In this document: positions 37,274 through 46,512 of the stretch, piece after piece
How positions within the stretch are numbered: the first letter of the stretch is position 1
Layout of the letters: every line of letters begins with the position of its first letter
Source: Lactococcus carnosus
GTDB taxonomy: Bacteria; Bacillota; Bacilli; Lactobacillales; Streptococcaceae
Assembly (NCBI RefSeq): GCF_006770265.1
Contig: NZ_CP017194.1
Span: 248,001-312,000, forward strand
Direction: 5' to 3'
DNA: 64,000 nt
Notes under the pieces: generated by a model
What the model was told of the DNA's origin: nothing
The model's input: only the letters and a program-made list of their open reading frames with translations
The model's database searches: none
Translations under genes and position numbers: made by a program

Positions 37274-38101
37274 ATGAATATTTTAACTATCAGTAACTTG
37301 AATTTTTCGTATGGGAAAAAAAGAATTATTAACAATGGAAATTTATCTGTAGAATCGGGAGATATTGTGGGGCTGATAGGAAATAATGGGTCAGGGAAAA
37401 CCACTCTTATGAAATTAATATCAGGTATAATTCCTGGATACTCAGAAAATATTACTGTTAATTCTAAAAGTATAGGAATTCTTATTGAGGAACCGAGTCT
37501 ATATAAAGATATGACAGTGATAGAAAATCTACGATTTTATTGTAAACTGTACAGAAAAGAATATGATGTTATTTCTAAGTATAAAAAGATATTAGGTGTA
37601 GAAACTTTTTTAAATAAAAAAGTTTCTAAATTATCTCTTGGAATGAAGCAACGTATTGGATTATTTAGTGCTTTAATAGCTTCAAACGAATTTGTTTTAC
37701 TCGATGAACCGACAAATGGTTTAGATCCTACAGGAATAGATGATTTATTAAAATTAATAAAAAAATTATCTCTAGATTTTGATATTACATTCATTATCTC
37801 AAGCCATATCTTAGAAAATTTAGATAAGATATGTAATAAAAATGTTTTGATAAGAGATGAAAAGTTGATTTATCTAGATTCCTCTGAATATATGAAGTTT
37901 AAAATTTACAGTTTTGAAGTTAGCCAAAATATGATAATAAAAATTTTAGAAGCGAAAGCAATCTCTTATGAATCAAACAAGAGAGATATCATAGTTTCAG
38001 CTTCGGATATTGAGCAGGTTGAATCTCTTTTTAACGAAAAAAATATTAGAATTAGTAAAGAAAAATCTAGCTTAAGTGAGGTATATTTCAATGAAAAGTA
38101 A
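37274..38101 (+). CDS. lanF: ABC transporter ATPase, LanF-type immunity subunit
   Basis: The 275-residue protein has Walker A GNNGSGKTT (about residue 36-44), signature LSLGMKQRIG, Walker B FVLLDEPTNGLDP and switch ISSHILENL. This is the BcrA/LanF type of single ATPase domain. In lanthipeptide clusters it forms an exporter with LanE/LanG that removes the mature peptide from the producer's membrane. It follows lanM1 after 76 bases with AGGAGAG upstream, and overlaps the next gene by 11 bases. Confidence 0.88.
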   Translation: MNILTISNLNFSYGKKRIINNGNLSVESGDIVGLIGNNGSGKTTLMKLISGIIPGYSENITVNSKSIGILIEEPSLYKDMTVIENLRFYCKLYRKEYDVISKYKKILGVETFLNKKVSKLSLGMKQRIGLFSALIASNEFVLLDEPTNGLDPTGIDDLLKLIKKLSLDFDITFIISSHILENLDKICNKNVLIRDEKLIYLDSSEYMKFKIYSFEVSQNMIIKILEAKAISYESNKRDIIVSASDIEQVESLFNEKNIRISKEKSSLSEVYFNEK

Positions 38102-38804
38102 AGTAGAGATTTTATTTTTAAAAAAGGATATCTTTAGAGTAAGCTTACCGATTTTTTGGGGGCTGTCACTAATTTCAGGTTTCAGTATTATTTGGTCAAA
38201 AAATTATCTATCAGGACCTTTTAGAGTAGATAATATATACGCTATGTTTTCAACGATATCAAGTTTTATGTTAATGTATTTATCTGTAAGTCTGTTTGGA
38301 AAGGAATTTCAATATAAAACAATTAATATGATTCGAATTAGTAATAGAAGCCCATTAGAAATTATTATAAGGAAGTTGATTGTAATGGTTGTGGCTGGCT
38401 TAATTACTTCGTTACTATCATTTTTAGAAGTTCTTGTGGAGCAACTTTATTTTGGTCATACTGAGGTAAATTTGATAAATCTTTTGGGACGCTTAACTTT
38501 ATCTTATTTTGTTTATTGTTTATTCTTATTCTCTGTTGGTAGTATAATTGTTTTTCTTCTAAAAAATACACTATTTTCTTTCATTTGTATTCTTCTGTTC
38601 CTAAGAATAGGAGTGACTTTTATGAATATACTAAGCAATTTCTCAACAATGAGGTCTTTTGTACAATACATTCCTCTTTCTTTTGCTGAAACCTCTTTCT
38701 CATTTGCTAATTATACAGGAAAACAGATGTTAGTAATGGTATTATGGAGTTTTGTATTTTTATCTCTTACACCACTAATTTATAAAAAAAGGGGGTATGA
38801 GTAA
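38091..38804 (+). CDS. lanE: ABC transporter permease, LanE/LanG-type immunity subunit
   Basis: The protein of about 237 residues has six hydrophobic segments, as in LanE and LanG permeases. I use ATG 38091 with GAGG eight bases upstream, rather than GTG 38076. It overlaps lanF upstream and lanM2 downstream (TAATG), so lanF-lanE-lanM2 are coupled. Only one permease is present, where many clusters have two (E and G); a homodimer or a lost lanG are both possible. Confidence 0.78.
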   Translation: MKSKVEILFLKKDIFRVSLPIFWGLSLISGFSIIWSKNYLSGPFRVDNIYAMFSTISSFMLMYLSVSLFGKEFQYKTINMIRISNRSPLEIIIRKLIVMVVAGLITSLLSFLEVLVEQLYFGHTEVNLINLLGRLTLSYFVYCLFLFSVGSIIVFLLKNTLFSFICILLFLRIGVTFMNILSNFSTMRSFVQYIPLSFAETSFSFANYTGKQMLVMVLWSFVFLSLTPLIYKKRGYE

Positions 38805-41407
38805 TGATTAAATATGAAAGCAATAAGTTATCTAGTATTCATGGAATATTTGATTGTTATTACCAACAGTATGTTTCTAAAATATTAATTGAGTTAAACA
38901 AAGTTGAACCGAAAAAATTTTTCACTGAAAATATTAAAGAAACATGCCGTTATGAAATAGTTGATAAAATTATAGAACAAATATCTAATGTAACTACATA
39001 CTCTTTGATTGATTTCTACAATTATCACAAAAAAAAGAGTAATATTTCATATAAAGAGTTTAATAATTTACTAAAAAAGCAAGAGTTCGTTGATGAGTTT
39101 CATCTATTATACCCTCTAATCCCAACAAGATCAATAACTATAATTGAAAATTATACTCTTAAATTCGAAAATATTATGAAGATACTATTATATTATAAGA
39201 AAGATATTCTGCAATTTCTAAACGTTGAAGTTGACAATGAATTAGAAATATCATATCTTAATTCATTTGATGGGGATTTTCATAAGGAGACTTTTGTAGT
39301 AATTGTCGGTTTATATGATAGAAAAATAGTTATTAAAAAAAGAACTAATTTAGGAGAAAGAATATTAAATATAGTTCAAAAATACTTCAAAAAAGAATTC
39401 ATTGATATACCAGTTGCTAAAACATTACTTTTAAGTAATGACTTGTGTATACAAGAGTATATAAAAAATGATGATATTCTTGATAATAAGGAATTAAAGT
39501 CTTTCTATTTTAAATTTGGAGTTATGGCAGGTATCTTTACTGCATTAGGAAGTAAAGATTTACACAGTGAAAATATGATTGCTAATATTAATGGTCCATA
39601 TTTTATTGATTTAGAAGCAGCTATCACTTCAGAAGAACATATATTATCTTTTTCTTTTTTAAAAGAGAGCTATTTATTTGATTCAAATGAACAAAGAATG
39701 GTCTATGGCATGGTAGATCTAAGTGCCTTTAGTGGTGGAAATATTACTTCTTCAGAGTATTCTATAAAAAATAAAGGAAAAGACGATATTTCTTTAGGTA
39801 TCTCAGAATTTACGAATGAAGGTAAAAATATTCCCAAAAATTTGAGAGGAGTATTTGTTAACACATTTGATTATAGAAAAGAAGTTATTGACGGATTTAT
39901 TATTTCAATGAACATCTTGAAAAAATATAAGTCCTATTTAATTGAAGAACTTAAAGACATTGAAGATTATACTCATCGTCTTGTATTAAGAGATACTGGT
40001 TTCTATGCGAAATATCTTCATGATTTGAATTTCCCTTTATATACAAAAAATTTAAGTAAAACCCAAAATTATATAAAAATTTTAAAAAAAAGAAGTATCA
40101 GGGAAAAAAAAATACTTGATGAAGAAGTAGAATGTCTGGAAAAAAATATTATTCCTTACTTTACTAGTAGCGATTTTGAAAATAATGATGTGACTAGACT
40201 AAATTTTATTAATCATTTTTCAAAAGTAATTGATGGGATGGATAAAGAGTTACATTATCTAAATATGATACTGTCAAATGATGCTACAGAAGAATTTAAA
40301 ATAAACTTTTCAAGTAGTAAGAATAGGGTTTTCAGTGAAATAAAAGCCTTTGAAAACTACTGCTCAACAGAAGATTTATTTAAATACGGGGTAACTGATT
40401 ATTCTGTAACTGACAGGCTACTAGGTTACTATAATGATCTATTTACTTTTGGAGGATCCATACTAACTTTTAACAATATTATCAGTAACACAAAAAAATT
40501 AGATAAAGTATTAAATACAGTAAATTTTAATAGATGCAATTTTTATATTTCTGGTCTTACCGGTTATCAGTCAGGACTATTACTTAAATATATCCTTGGA
40601 CAAGAGACTAAAAATTATTTATCAGCCCGCGAAATGGCTTTAAAGAATGATGATATTGATTTTTCTACTTATGGTAGTGCAATAGTTATATTAGATTATT
40701 TGTATCGCCAAACGGATAAATTAGAATATTTAAAAGATATTAAGTTTTTAGGGGAGAAGTATCTTGAAAACATTGGGAAGCATAAACTAACAGGCATGTT
40801 GCATGGATACGCTGGAGATTTAATTGTTTTGAATGTACTTTTTCATTATTATAATAAAAATATTATAATAGAAAATATTGAAGAAGCTATTAAAAATGAA
40901 AATATTCATTTTGATAGCGGAAAAGCAAATTGGAGAGATTCCAGAGTTGAAGGAGTGAAAAACTTTCCTTGTGCAATATCTTATGGATCACCAGGTATAA
41001 TTATTAGTAGGTTAATTTTATTAAAAAACACTAGAATTTCAGTTAATTTACGGCAATCAATTTATAAAGATATTAAAAATGGTGTGTTAGGAATCATCAG
41101 CCAGCAGAGGTTTGAATTCTCAGATGATACGTTAATTAATGGCTATGCTGGTGCTGTTCTAACATTAAAAATAGTATTGGAAAGTAAAATTTTTAGTAAT
41201 AATCATGATTTAAATTGTAAAATCTTACAGTATGTTGACCAAGCAAAAAAAGAATTGACTTGTGAAGAGTGGCGATATGCAAAATTACAAAATATTTTTA
41301 ATCCATCATTTGCAAATGGGAGAATTGGAACGATTTTTGTATTATGGTACATTACAGCGGATGACCCAGAAAGATTTTCTATTTTTAAAAAGATATTAAG
41401 ATTATAG
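38804..41407 (+). CDS. Second LanM-like lanthipeptide synthetase with a degenerate cyclase
   Basis: This 867-residue protein is intact and shorter than a usual LanM. The dehydratase half shows VVIVGLYDRKIVIKKR, LCIQEYIKND and GSKDLHSENMIANINGPYFIDLEAA, so the DLHxEN motif is kept. The C-terminal half retains the LanC fold markers MLHGYAGDLIV, AISYGSPGIIISR and NGYAGAVLTLK, but every zinc ligand is changed: the WCxG Cys is Ser726 (SYGSPG) and the Cys-His of CHG is Ile778-Asn779 (INGYAG). It should therefore not cyclise by the zinc mechanism. It may act as a dedicated dehydratase or as a partner of LanM1. Confidence 0.8.
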   Translation: MIKYESNKLSSIHGIFDCYYQQYVSKILIELNKVEPKKFFTENIKETCRYEIVDKIIEQISNVTTYSLIDFYNYHKKKSNISYKEFNNLLKKQEFVDEFHLLYPLIPTRSITIIENYTLKFENIMKILLYYKKDILQFLNVEVDNELEISYLNSFDGDFHKETFVVIVGLYDRKIVIKKRTNLGERILNIVQKYFKKEFIDIPVAKTLLLSNDLCIQEYIKNDDILDNKELKSFYFKFGVMAGIFTALGSKDLHSENMIANINGPYFIDLEAAITSEEHILSFSFLKESYLFDSNEQRMVYGMVDLSAFSGGNITSSEYSIKNKGKDDISLGISEFTNEGKNIPKNLRGVFVNTFDYRKEVIDGFIISMNILKKYKSYLIEELKDIEDYTHRLVLRDTGFYAKYLHDLNFPLYTKNLSKTQNYIKILKKRSIREKKILDEEVECLEKNIIPYFTSSDFENNDVTRLNFINHFSKVIDGMDKELHYLNMILSNDATEEFKINFSSSKNRVFSEIKAFENYCSTEDLFKYGVTDYSVTDRLLGYYNDLFTFGGSILTFNNIISNTKKLDKVLNTVNFNRCNFYISGLTGYQSGLLLKYILGQETKNYLSAREMALKNDDIDFSTYGSAIVILDYLYRQTDKLEYLKDIKFLGEKYLENIGKHKLTGMLHGYAGDLIVLNVLFHYYNKNIIIENIEEAIKNENIHFDSGKANWRDSRVEGVKNFPCAISYGSPGIIISRLILLKNTRISVNLRQSIYKDIKNGVLGIISQQRFEFSDDTLINGYAGAVLTLKIVLESKIFSNNHDLNCKILQYVDQAKKELTCEEWRYAKLQNIFNPSFANGRIGTIFVLWYITADDPERFSIFKKILRL

Positions 41408-41416
41408 GTAAAGATA

Positions 41417-43363
41417 ATGAAAAAAATTAGCCCAGTTTTACAAATGAGTAGTACAGAGTGTGGACTATGTGTGACCATAATGATGATGGATTATTATGGA
41501 GTAGCTATAAATATTCATGATATTACTAAATTTTTCTCTATTGGTAGAGATGGTTCGAGTATCAAAGATTTAAAGACAATTTTTGCTCATTATAATTTTA
41601 AATCTTTTCTTTATAATGTGAAGAACAGTTTATCTCAGATACAGCCTCAAGCTCTTCCGTGTATTGCTTATAAATCGAGAGGTCACTTTGTTGTTATCGA
41701 AACTATAAGTACTAACAATGTGACAATATTAGATCCAGTTATAGGAAGAGTAAAGATTTCAAAAACAGAATTGGATAGAGAATATAAGAATATTATATTA
41801 AAAATAGAGCCTGATGATAATTTTAAAAAAATGAATACAAGGGGAAATGAATTTTATATCATAAAAGAAGCGCTTGTTTCAAATAAAAGTTTACTATATA
41901 AACTTGGTATAGTAACAGTTTTAGTATATGCAATTACTTTACTTATTCCTATTCTTTTAAAAAAAGTAGTAGATATTTTTTTAATGACAAATGTTTTGAA
42001 TAGTCAAATTAAGATTATCTCATTATCAATTTTGGTTAGTAGTATTGCATATTTAATGATAAATAAAATAAAGCTGCTTTTTAGTGTTAATTTATCAGTT
42101 TCAATTGATAAATTTTTAACTAATAAAGTTATAAGTAAACTTTTTAAAAATAAATTTGAATATTTTATTACTAGAACTAGTTCGGATATTCAGTACAGAT
42201 TAGCTCTACTGAAGGGCTTGAAAACGATAATAAGTACTGTTATTATCCAGACAATACTTGATATTGGGTCTATGATAGTAATATTTGTTTATATAGCTAG
42301 TATTCAAATAGCTTATTCATTGATCCTATTGTTATTTACGATAATTGTAATAACATTAAGCCTGTTAATACGTAATAAAATGCTTTTGTATAAAAATAAA
42401 GAACTTTCAGCAGATAATAAGCTTCAAGTTTTACAATACGATATTTTTAGATCAATATTTGATGTAAAGGTTCTTGGGTTAAGTCAAACAAAGCATAAAG
42501 TATGGAAGGAATATTATTCGGATTATATTTCTGCTCACAAGACTAGTCAATTGTTCTTGTCAAATTATCAGAATGTATTATCTTATGTCACTATTTATTT
42601 TCCAATATTTATTCCTCTAGTAGGAATTTGGATTAGTGGTACTGTAAATAATAATCAAATTGGAACAATAATATCATTGCAATCCCTTACGGGTATATAC
42701 GTTTCCGGTCTAATATCTATCTCTCAGTTAACTGACAATTTTACTAGTCTTAAGTCTTATATAACTAGAATTAATGATGTGTTAATGCAAGAAGATGAGA
42801 TTAATAGATCTAAAAAGATAAATTTTAGAGGGAATATTGAGGTTAAAAACCTATCTTTTAAATATCCTGGCGGTAAGGAAAGCATTTTAAGTAATATTTC
42901 ATTTTCTATTAGAGAGGGAGAGGAGGTAGCGATTGTAGGAGAGAGTGGTTCAGGTAAATCGACATTATTCTATATACTTTTGGGAGCATACGATAACTAT
43001 GAAGGACAAATAATGTATGATGGAGTAAATTTTCAAGAACTTAGCAAAGATAATTTTAGAGAACAAATAAGTGTAGTCCCGCAAAACCCCTTGCTATTTA
43101 GTGGGACCATACGAGAAAATCTTATACAAGATTCTTATTATGATGATAAATATATTTATGAAGTTCTAAGCAAAGTTTCAATGAGTGAATTTATAAAATC
43201 TCTTCCTATGGGACTCGACACCTTAATATCAGAGAATGGATTTAATATCTCGGGAGGACAAAAGCAACGAATTGCACTAGCTAGATCTATCATTAATAAG
43301 AGTTCTATATTTTTTCTAGATGAAGCAACTAGTCTCTATCGTTGGGTTCAAGAAGTTAAATAA
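41417..43363 (+). pseudogene. lanT: Lanthipeptide peptidase-exporter LanT, truncated by an IS
   Basis: The N-terminal C39 peptidase domain (1-135) has Gln9, Cys15 (STECG), His90 (RGHFVV) and Asp106 (LDPV), the catalytic set that cuts after double-Gly leaders. Membrane helices follow (about 155-440), then an ATPase domain with Walker A GESGSGKST, Q-loop VPQNPLLFSG, signature ISGGQKQR and Walker B FFLDEAT. Native sequence ends at 43333 after ATS, and nine residues of IS orfA plus a stop follow. The D-loop and switch His are lost, so export should fail. The start is ten bases after lanM2. Confidence 0.9.
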
Positions 43364-44268
43364 TATGGAGAAAATGCTTTTCCAGGAAACGGGACAGTCT
43401 TAGCTGATGCCCAACATAAGATTAAACTGTTGGAGAAAGAAAATCGTTATCTTCAGGAGGAACTTGAACTTTTAAAAAAGTTCCGTGTATTATTAAAGCG
43501 AAACAAGTAAAACGCTTCGAGTTTCTCTTGAAACATCATGGGAAGATAAAAATTAAGCATGCAGTAAGATTTCTTAGGGTTTCTCATTCCGGATTCTATG
43601 AGTATATGCATCGTCGTCCTTCAAAACGACAAGTGGAGCGAGAAGTTCTCTCTGAGAAAATTAAGGCTATATTTCATGAACATAAAAGACGCTATGGTGC
43701 AGTTAGAATTACAAAAGTACTTCATAATTCTGATGTTTTGACCAACACGAAGCGTGTCGGAAAAGTGATGCACTTAATGGGACTCTACGCTAAGGGAAAC
43801 CGTTATAAATATAAGCATTACAACAGAAAAAGGGCATCACTTTCAAGGCCAAATTTAATTAATCAGGTCTTTAAAGCAACAGCTCCTAATATAGTATGGT
43901 TGGGAGATATGACCTATGTACCAACCAAAGAATGGACGTTATACTTAGCCATAAATATTGACGTGTTTTCACGTAAAATTGTAGGTTGGTCAATGTCTTC
44001 ACGGATGAAAGATAAACTGGTTATTGATTGTTTCTTGCAAGCTTATGGGAAAGAATACCCTCAGCCTGATTTGATTGTCCATACTGATCAAGGGAGTGAA
44101 TATACAAGCTCCCTTGATCAATCTACCCTTCGTCAAGTCGGTGCTAAATCCAGTATGAGTCGTAAAGGCAATCCCTATGACAATGCCATGATGGAGTCTT
44201 TTTATAAGACGCTAAAGAGGGAACTGATTAGTGATGCTTATTTTGAGACAAGAGCTGAGGCTACCCAA
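43334..44268 (+). mobile_element. IS3-family element, copy B (truncated at both ends)
   Basis: The orfA end (LYRWVQEVK, stop, YGENAFPGNG and a KIKLLEKENRYLQEELELLKK leucine-zipper segment) is fused to lanT. A canonical A-AAA-AAG slippery heptamer at 43474-43480 would make the -1 shift into orfB (43483 on), which keeps the DDE residues in WLGDMTY, VHTDQGSEY and NAMMESF. At 44268 orfB breaks and runs into the inverted end of the other IS3-type element. The left end and N-terminal orfA are missing. It matches copy A over 786 bp with a handful of substitutions. Confidence 0.85.
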
Positions 44269-44517
44269 AATTCGCGAGAATACGTGCGCTTTTTCTGCTT
44301 AATTTTTAATCCTTCAAAAACCATAATTTTCATAAACATTTAGCTACTGTAGAAGAATTGACTTAGTGGGTAAATGATACTTTTTGGCCAATTTTTTATA
44401 ACCCCCAGGACCGTCTAAGTGATCTTGAATAACTTGTTGTTTTAATTCATATGAATATTTGACCATAATAAAACTCCCTATAAGTTGGATTTTTAGTCCA
44501 GTTTATGGGGAGCACTA
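44269..44517 (-). mobile_element. Inverted end fragment of the IS3-family boundary element
   Basis: Read on the minus strand this fragment repeats the left part of the element at 27896: TAGTGCTCCCCATAAACTGG, then ATG 44465 with MVKYSYELKQQVIQDHLDG and GGYKKLAKKYHLPTKSILL. It marks the right boundary of the island and is better preserved in orfA than the left copy. Confidence 0.8.
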
Positions 44518-44602
44518 TATGGAAAGGCTATATTTTGGGGGTCAGATTGCAAACTTAGGGGTTTATTGTTTGTGATCAGTTGAAACTAAGAGAGTAGTGA
44601 AA

Positions 44603-45340
44603 TTAAGTCAAACTAAAGCCTTGTTTCTTTAGAAAATCAGCAATTTCAGGACGTCTAATCGTTTGAAAAAATGCAACATTTTGTTGTGACCAAGAACTCG
44701 TCTTTTGATTTGTATCTCTGTCAGCATAATAGGCTTTGCTTAGGTCATCATACTCACTTAGATCAGCAAATTGGGCTGTTGGATAACTGTTCTCGCTAAC
44801 TTGGTTTTTAGCTAACAATCTAGGTTTAACCTTATTTTTGCTATTTGGTATGCCGATTGTTAACCCAAATAAAGGGAGTGTGTACTTAGGTAGGTTTAGG
44901 AGATCGGCAACTTTTTCGACATCATTGCGAATACCGCCGATATAGCAGATGCCCAAATCCATTGTTTCAGCTGCAACAACCATATTTTGGGCGGCGATTG
45001 TGGTATCGACGATGCTGACGAGCAAAGATTCCATATTTGATAGACCATCTAACGATTTTCCCTGTTTAGTGAGTAGGGTTGATTGGCGATATAAATCAGC
45101 TACAAATACGTAAAACGCCCCTGTTTGTTTGACGTAGGGTGCACTCTCAGTAATATCAGCTAACTGCGATCTAAGTGTCATATCTGTGATCTCTATGATT
45201 GAAAATGATTGCACAAAATGAGAAGATGAGGCGCTACGCGCTGCAAGACATAGTTGTGCTTTGATTTCAGGTGATAATGGGATGTCCTTGAAATCTCTGA
45301 CAGAAACGTGTTCTGTTAAATTGGGTACGGCATGTGTCAT
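44603..45340 (-). CDS. Nitroreductase family protein (NfsA-like)
   Basis: The 245-residue flavoprotein starts with the FMN-binding pattern HVSVRDFKDIPL and AARSASSSHFVQSFSII, and has GICYIGGIRND in the middle, typical of NADPH-dependent oxygen-insensitive nitroreductases of the NfsA/FRP group. It reduces nitro compounds or quinones using FMN. TAGGAGG lies eight bases upstream of the ATG. It is divergent from a HxlR regulator, a common pairing for redox- or electrophile-responsive reductases. Confidence 0.87.
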   Translation of the reverse strand: MTHAVPNLTEHVSVRDFKDIPLSPEIKAQLCLAARSASSSHFVQSFSIIEITDMTLRSQLADITESAPYVKQTGAFYVFVADLYRQSTLLTKQGKSLDGLSNMESLLVSIVDTTIAAQNMVVAAETMDLGICYIGGIRNDVEKVADLLNLPKYTLPLFGLTIGIPNSKNKVKPRLLAKNQVSENSYPTAQFADLSEYDDLSKAYYADRDTNQKTSSWSQQNVAFFQTIRRPEIADFLKKQGFSLT

Positions 45341-45382
45341 GATGTAATCCTCCTATATAATGGTGTAATCTTAGTATAAAGT

Positions 45383-45403
45383 TATTGTATAATAGATGCA
45401 ATA
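45383..45403 (+). promoter_or_regulatory. Candidate HxlR operator
   Basis: TATTG-N11-CAATA forms an inverted repeat in the 109 bp between the divergent nitroreductase and hxlR-like genes, and a TATAAT lies inside it. It is the best operator candidate for the local regulator. Confidence 0.35.
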
Positions 45404-45449
45404 CTGTTTAAAAAGATACTACCCCGTGTCTTAAAAAGTAAGGAGAACA

Positions 45450-45794
45450 ATGAGAAAAACATACCAACAAATGATTAAGTGTCACTGTGATGCAGCCAAT
45501 ACCCTCGCCATAATCGGCGGGAAATGGAAGTTGTTACTGCTCAATCATCTCTTGCAAGATGAAAGAGGATTTAATGAATTAAGTCGTTTATTAAAGGGGA
45601 TTACCCCGCATACCTTAAGCAAGGATTTAAAAGAGCTGATTGAAGATGGGCTGGTTGTCAAAACAATCCTACAAGAGATGCCACCAAAAACAAGTTATGC
45701 CTTAACCGATAAAGGAAGAGAATTAGACCTCATACTGACAGAAATTAAAAAGTTTGGTCATAAATATCCAATTATGCTGGCTAAGGAAGATTAG
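45450..45794 (+). CDS. HxlR-family transcriptional regulator
   Basis: The 114-residue single-domain winged-helix protein has the family N-terminal Cys (CHCDAANTLAIIGGKWK) and the GFNELSRLLKGITPHTLSKDLKELIEDGLV recognition region split over two helices. Family members such as HypR and QorR sense electrophiles or oxidants through that Cys. AAGGAG precedes the ATG. It is divergent from the nitroreductase, which it most likely controls. Confidence 0.88.
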   Translation: MRKTYQQMIKCHCDAANTLAIIGGKWKLLLLNHLLQDERGFNELSRLLKGITPHTLSKDLKELIEDGLVVKTILQEMPPKTSYALTDKGRELDLILTEIKKFGHKYPIMLAKED

Positions 45795-45856
45795 CTACAG
45801 TAAGTTTTGACATGTGACGCTTAAAGGTGTATCATCTAGTCAAAAAGGAGGCACAT

Positions 45857-46156
45857 ATGTCAAATAAATTATCCTGGTTTTCAGGTGGGGGAGAGCGGTC
45901 GCAGGAGGCTGTTGTGATAATTGACGCTCTAGTCAGTGACTTAGCCAGTCAGCCTACTACTGAGCCGTTAAAACAGGTATTAAGGCACTACAGGGATGAG
46001 TTAGTGCAACGTGCATCATCGGTTCCGATGATTTTAAGTCGGATGAATTTGGATATATCACGAACTCTAACACAAAATGGGATTGTCCTAACCACGTCGC
46101 AGTCCAGTCAGTTAAAAGCTATAACTGCCTTATCCAATATCAGATATGGCTATTAA
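45857..46156 (+). CDS. Bacteriocin immunity protein (enterocin A / pediocin immunity family)
   Basis: I use ATG 45857, ten bases after AAAAGGAGG. The 99-residue protein is cytosolic, helical and ends in NIRYGY, with VPMILSRMNLDISRTLTQNGI in the middle, the typical C-terminal half of the EntA_Immun family. Such proteins protect against class IIa (pediocin-like) bacteriocins by recognising the bacteriocin-bound mannose PTS. No bacteriocin structural gene is beside it, so it is an orphan immunity gene, as is common in lactic acid bacteria. Confidence 0.8.
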   Translation: MSNKLSWFSGGGERSQEAVVIIDALVSDLASQPTTEPLKQVLRHYRDELVQRASSVPMILSRMNLDISRTLTQNGIVLTTSQSSQLKAITALSNIRYGY

Positions 46157-46284
46157 TCAGATTTAAGTGAAGATATGGTGGGGGGTCATTGTTAGTCAAA
46201 TTTTTAGTATTTTATCACAGAATACTTTACAAATGCTAATTTTTAAGTTACAATTAGCCTGTAATACCTATAAAAATTAAATAA
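46157..46284 (+). promoter_or_regulatory. Promoter of the M-box leader
   Basis: TTTACA (46226-46231), 17 bp, TACAAT (46249-46254) sits just upstream of the riboswitch. The rest of this interval shows no ORF. Confidence 0.65.
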
Positions 46285-46512
46285 TCATTGTTAGATGAGG
46301 CTCCTATACTGGAAATATGCTACTGCCGCGAAATGTCGAGAGACGCCAAGCTGGTCAAACAAAATAAATCGTGAAGGTTTATTTCAATGTAGCTAGAAGA
46401 ATTTCTTACGCCGTATAGTGCTAAAGTTCAACGATAGGCTAATGTGCGCTGATAAACGATCAAGGAATCTGAGTGCACCAACTTATTGTTGGTGCACTCA
46501 GATTCCTTTTAT
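46285..46512 (+). promoter_or_regulatory. M-box (ykoK) Mg2+ riboswitch with intrinsic terminator
   Basis: GTTAGATGAGGCTCCTATAC (from about 46290) followed by GCTACTGCCGCGAAATGTCG, AGAGACGCCAAGCTGGTCAA is the conserved core of the M-box family. A 21 bp perfect hairpin with AAGGAATCTGAGTGCACC as its left arm (46462-46508), followed by TTTTATTTT, is the terminator. In this class high Mg2+ favours termination, so the downstream gene is expressed when Mg2+ is scarce. The target is the mgtA-type ATPase at 46750. Confidence 0.93.

Noticed and set aside
27896-44517. Prophage or integrative conjugative element.
   Set aside because: No integrase, phage structural, relaxase or conjugation genes are present; IS elements account for the mobility signals. 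The tRNA-Leu is 14 kb away with no visible attachment repeats.
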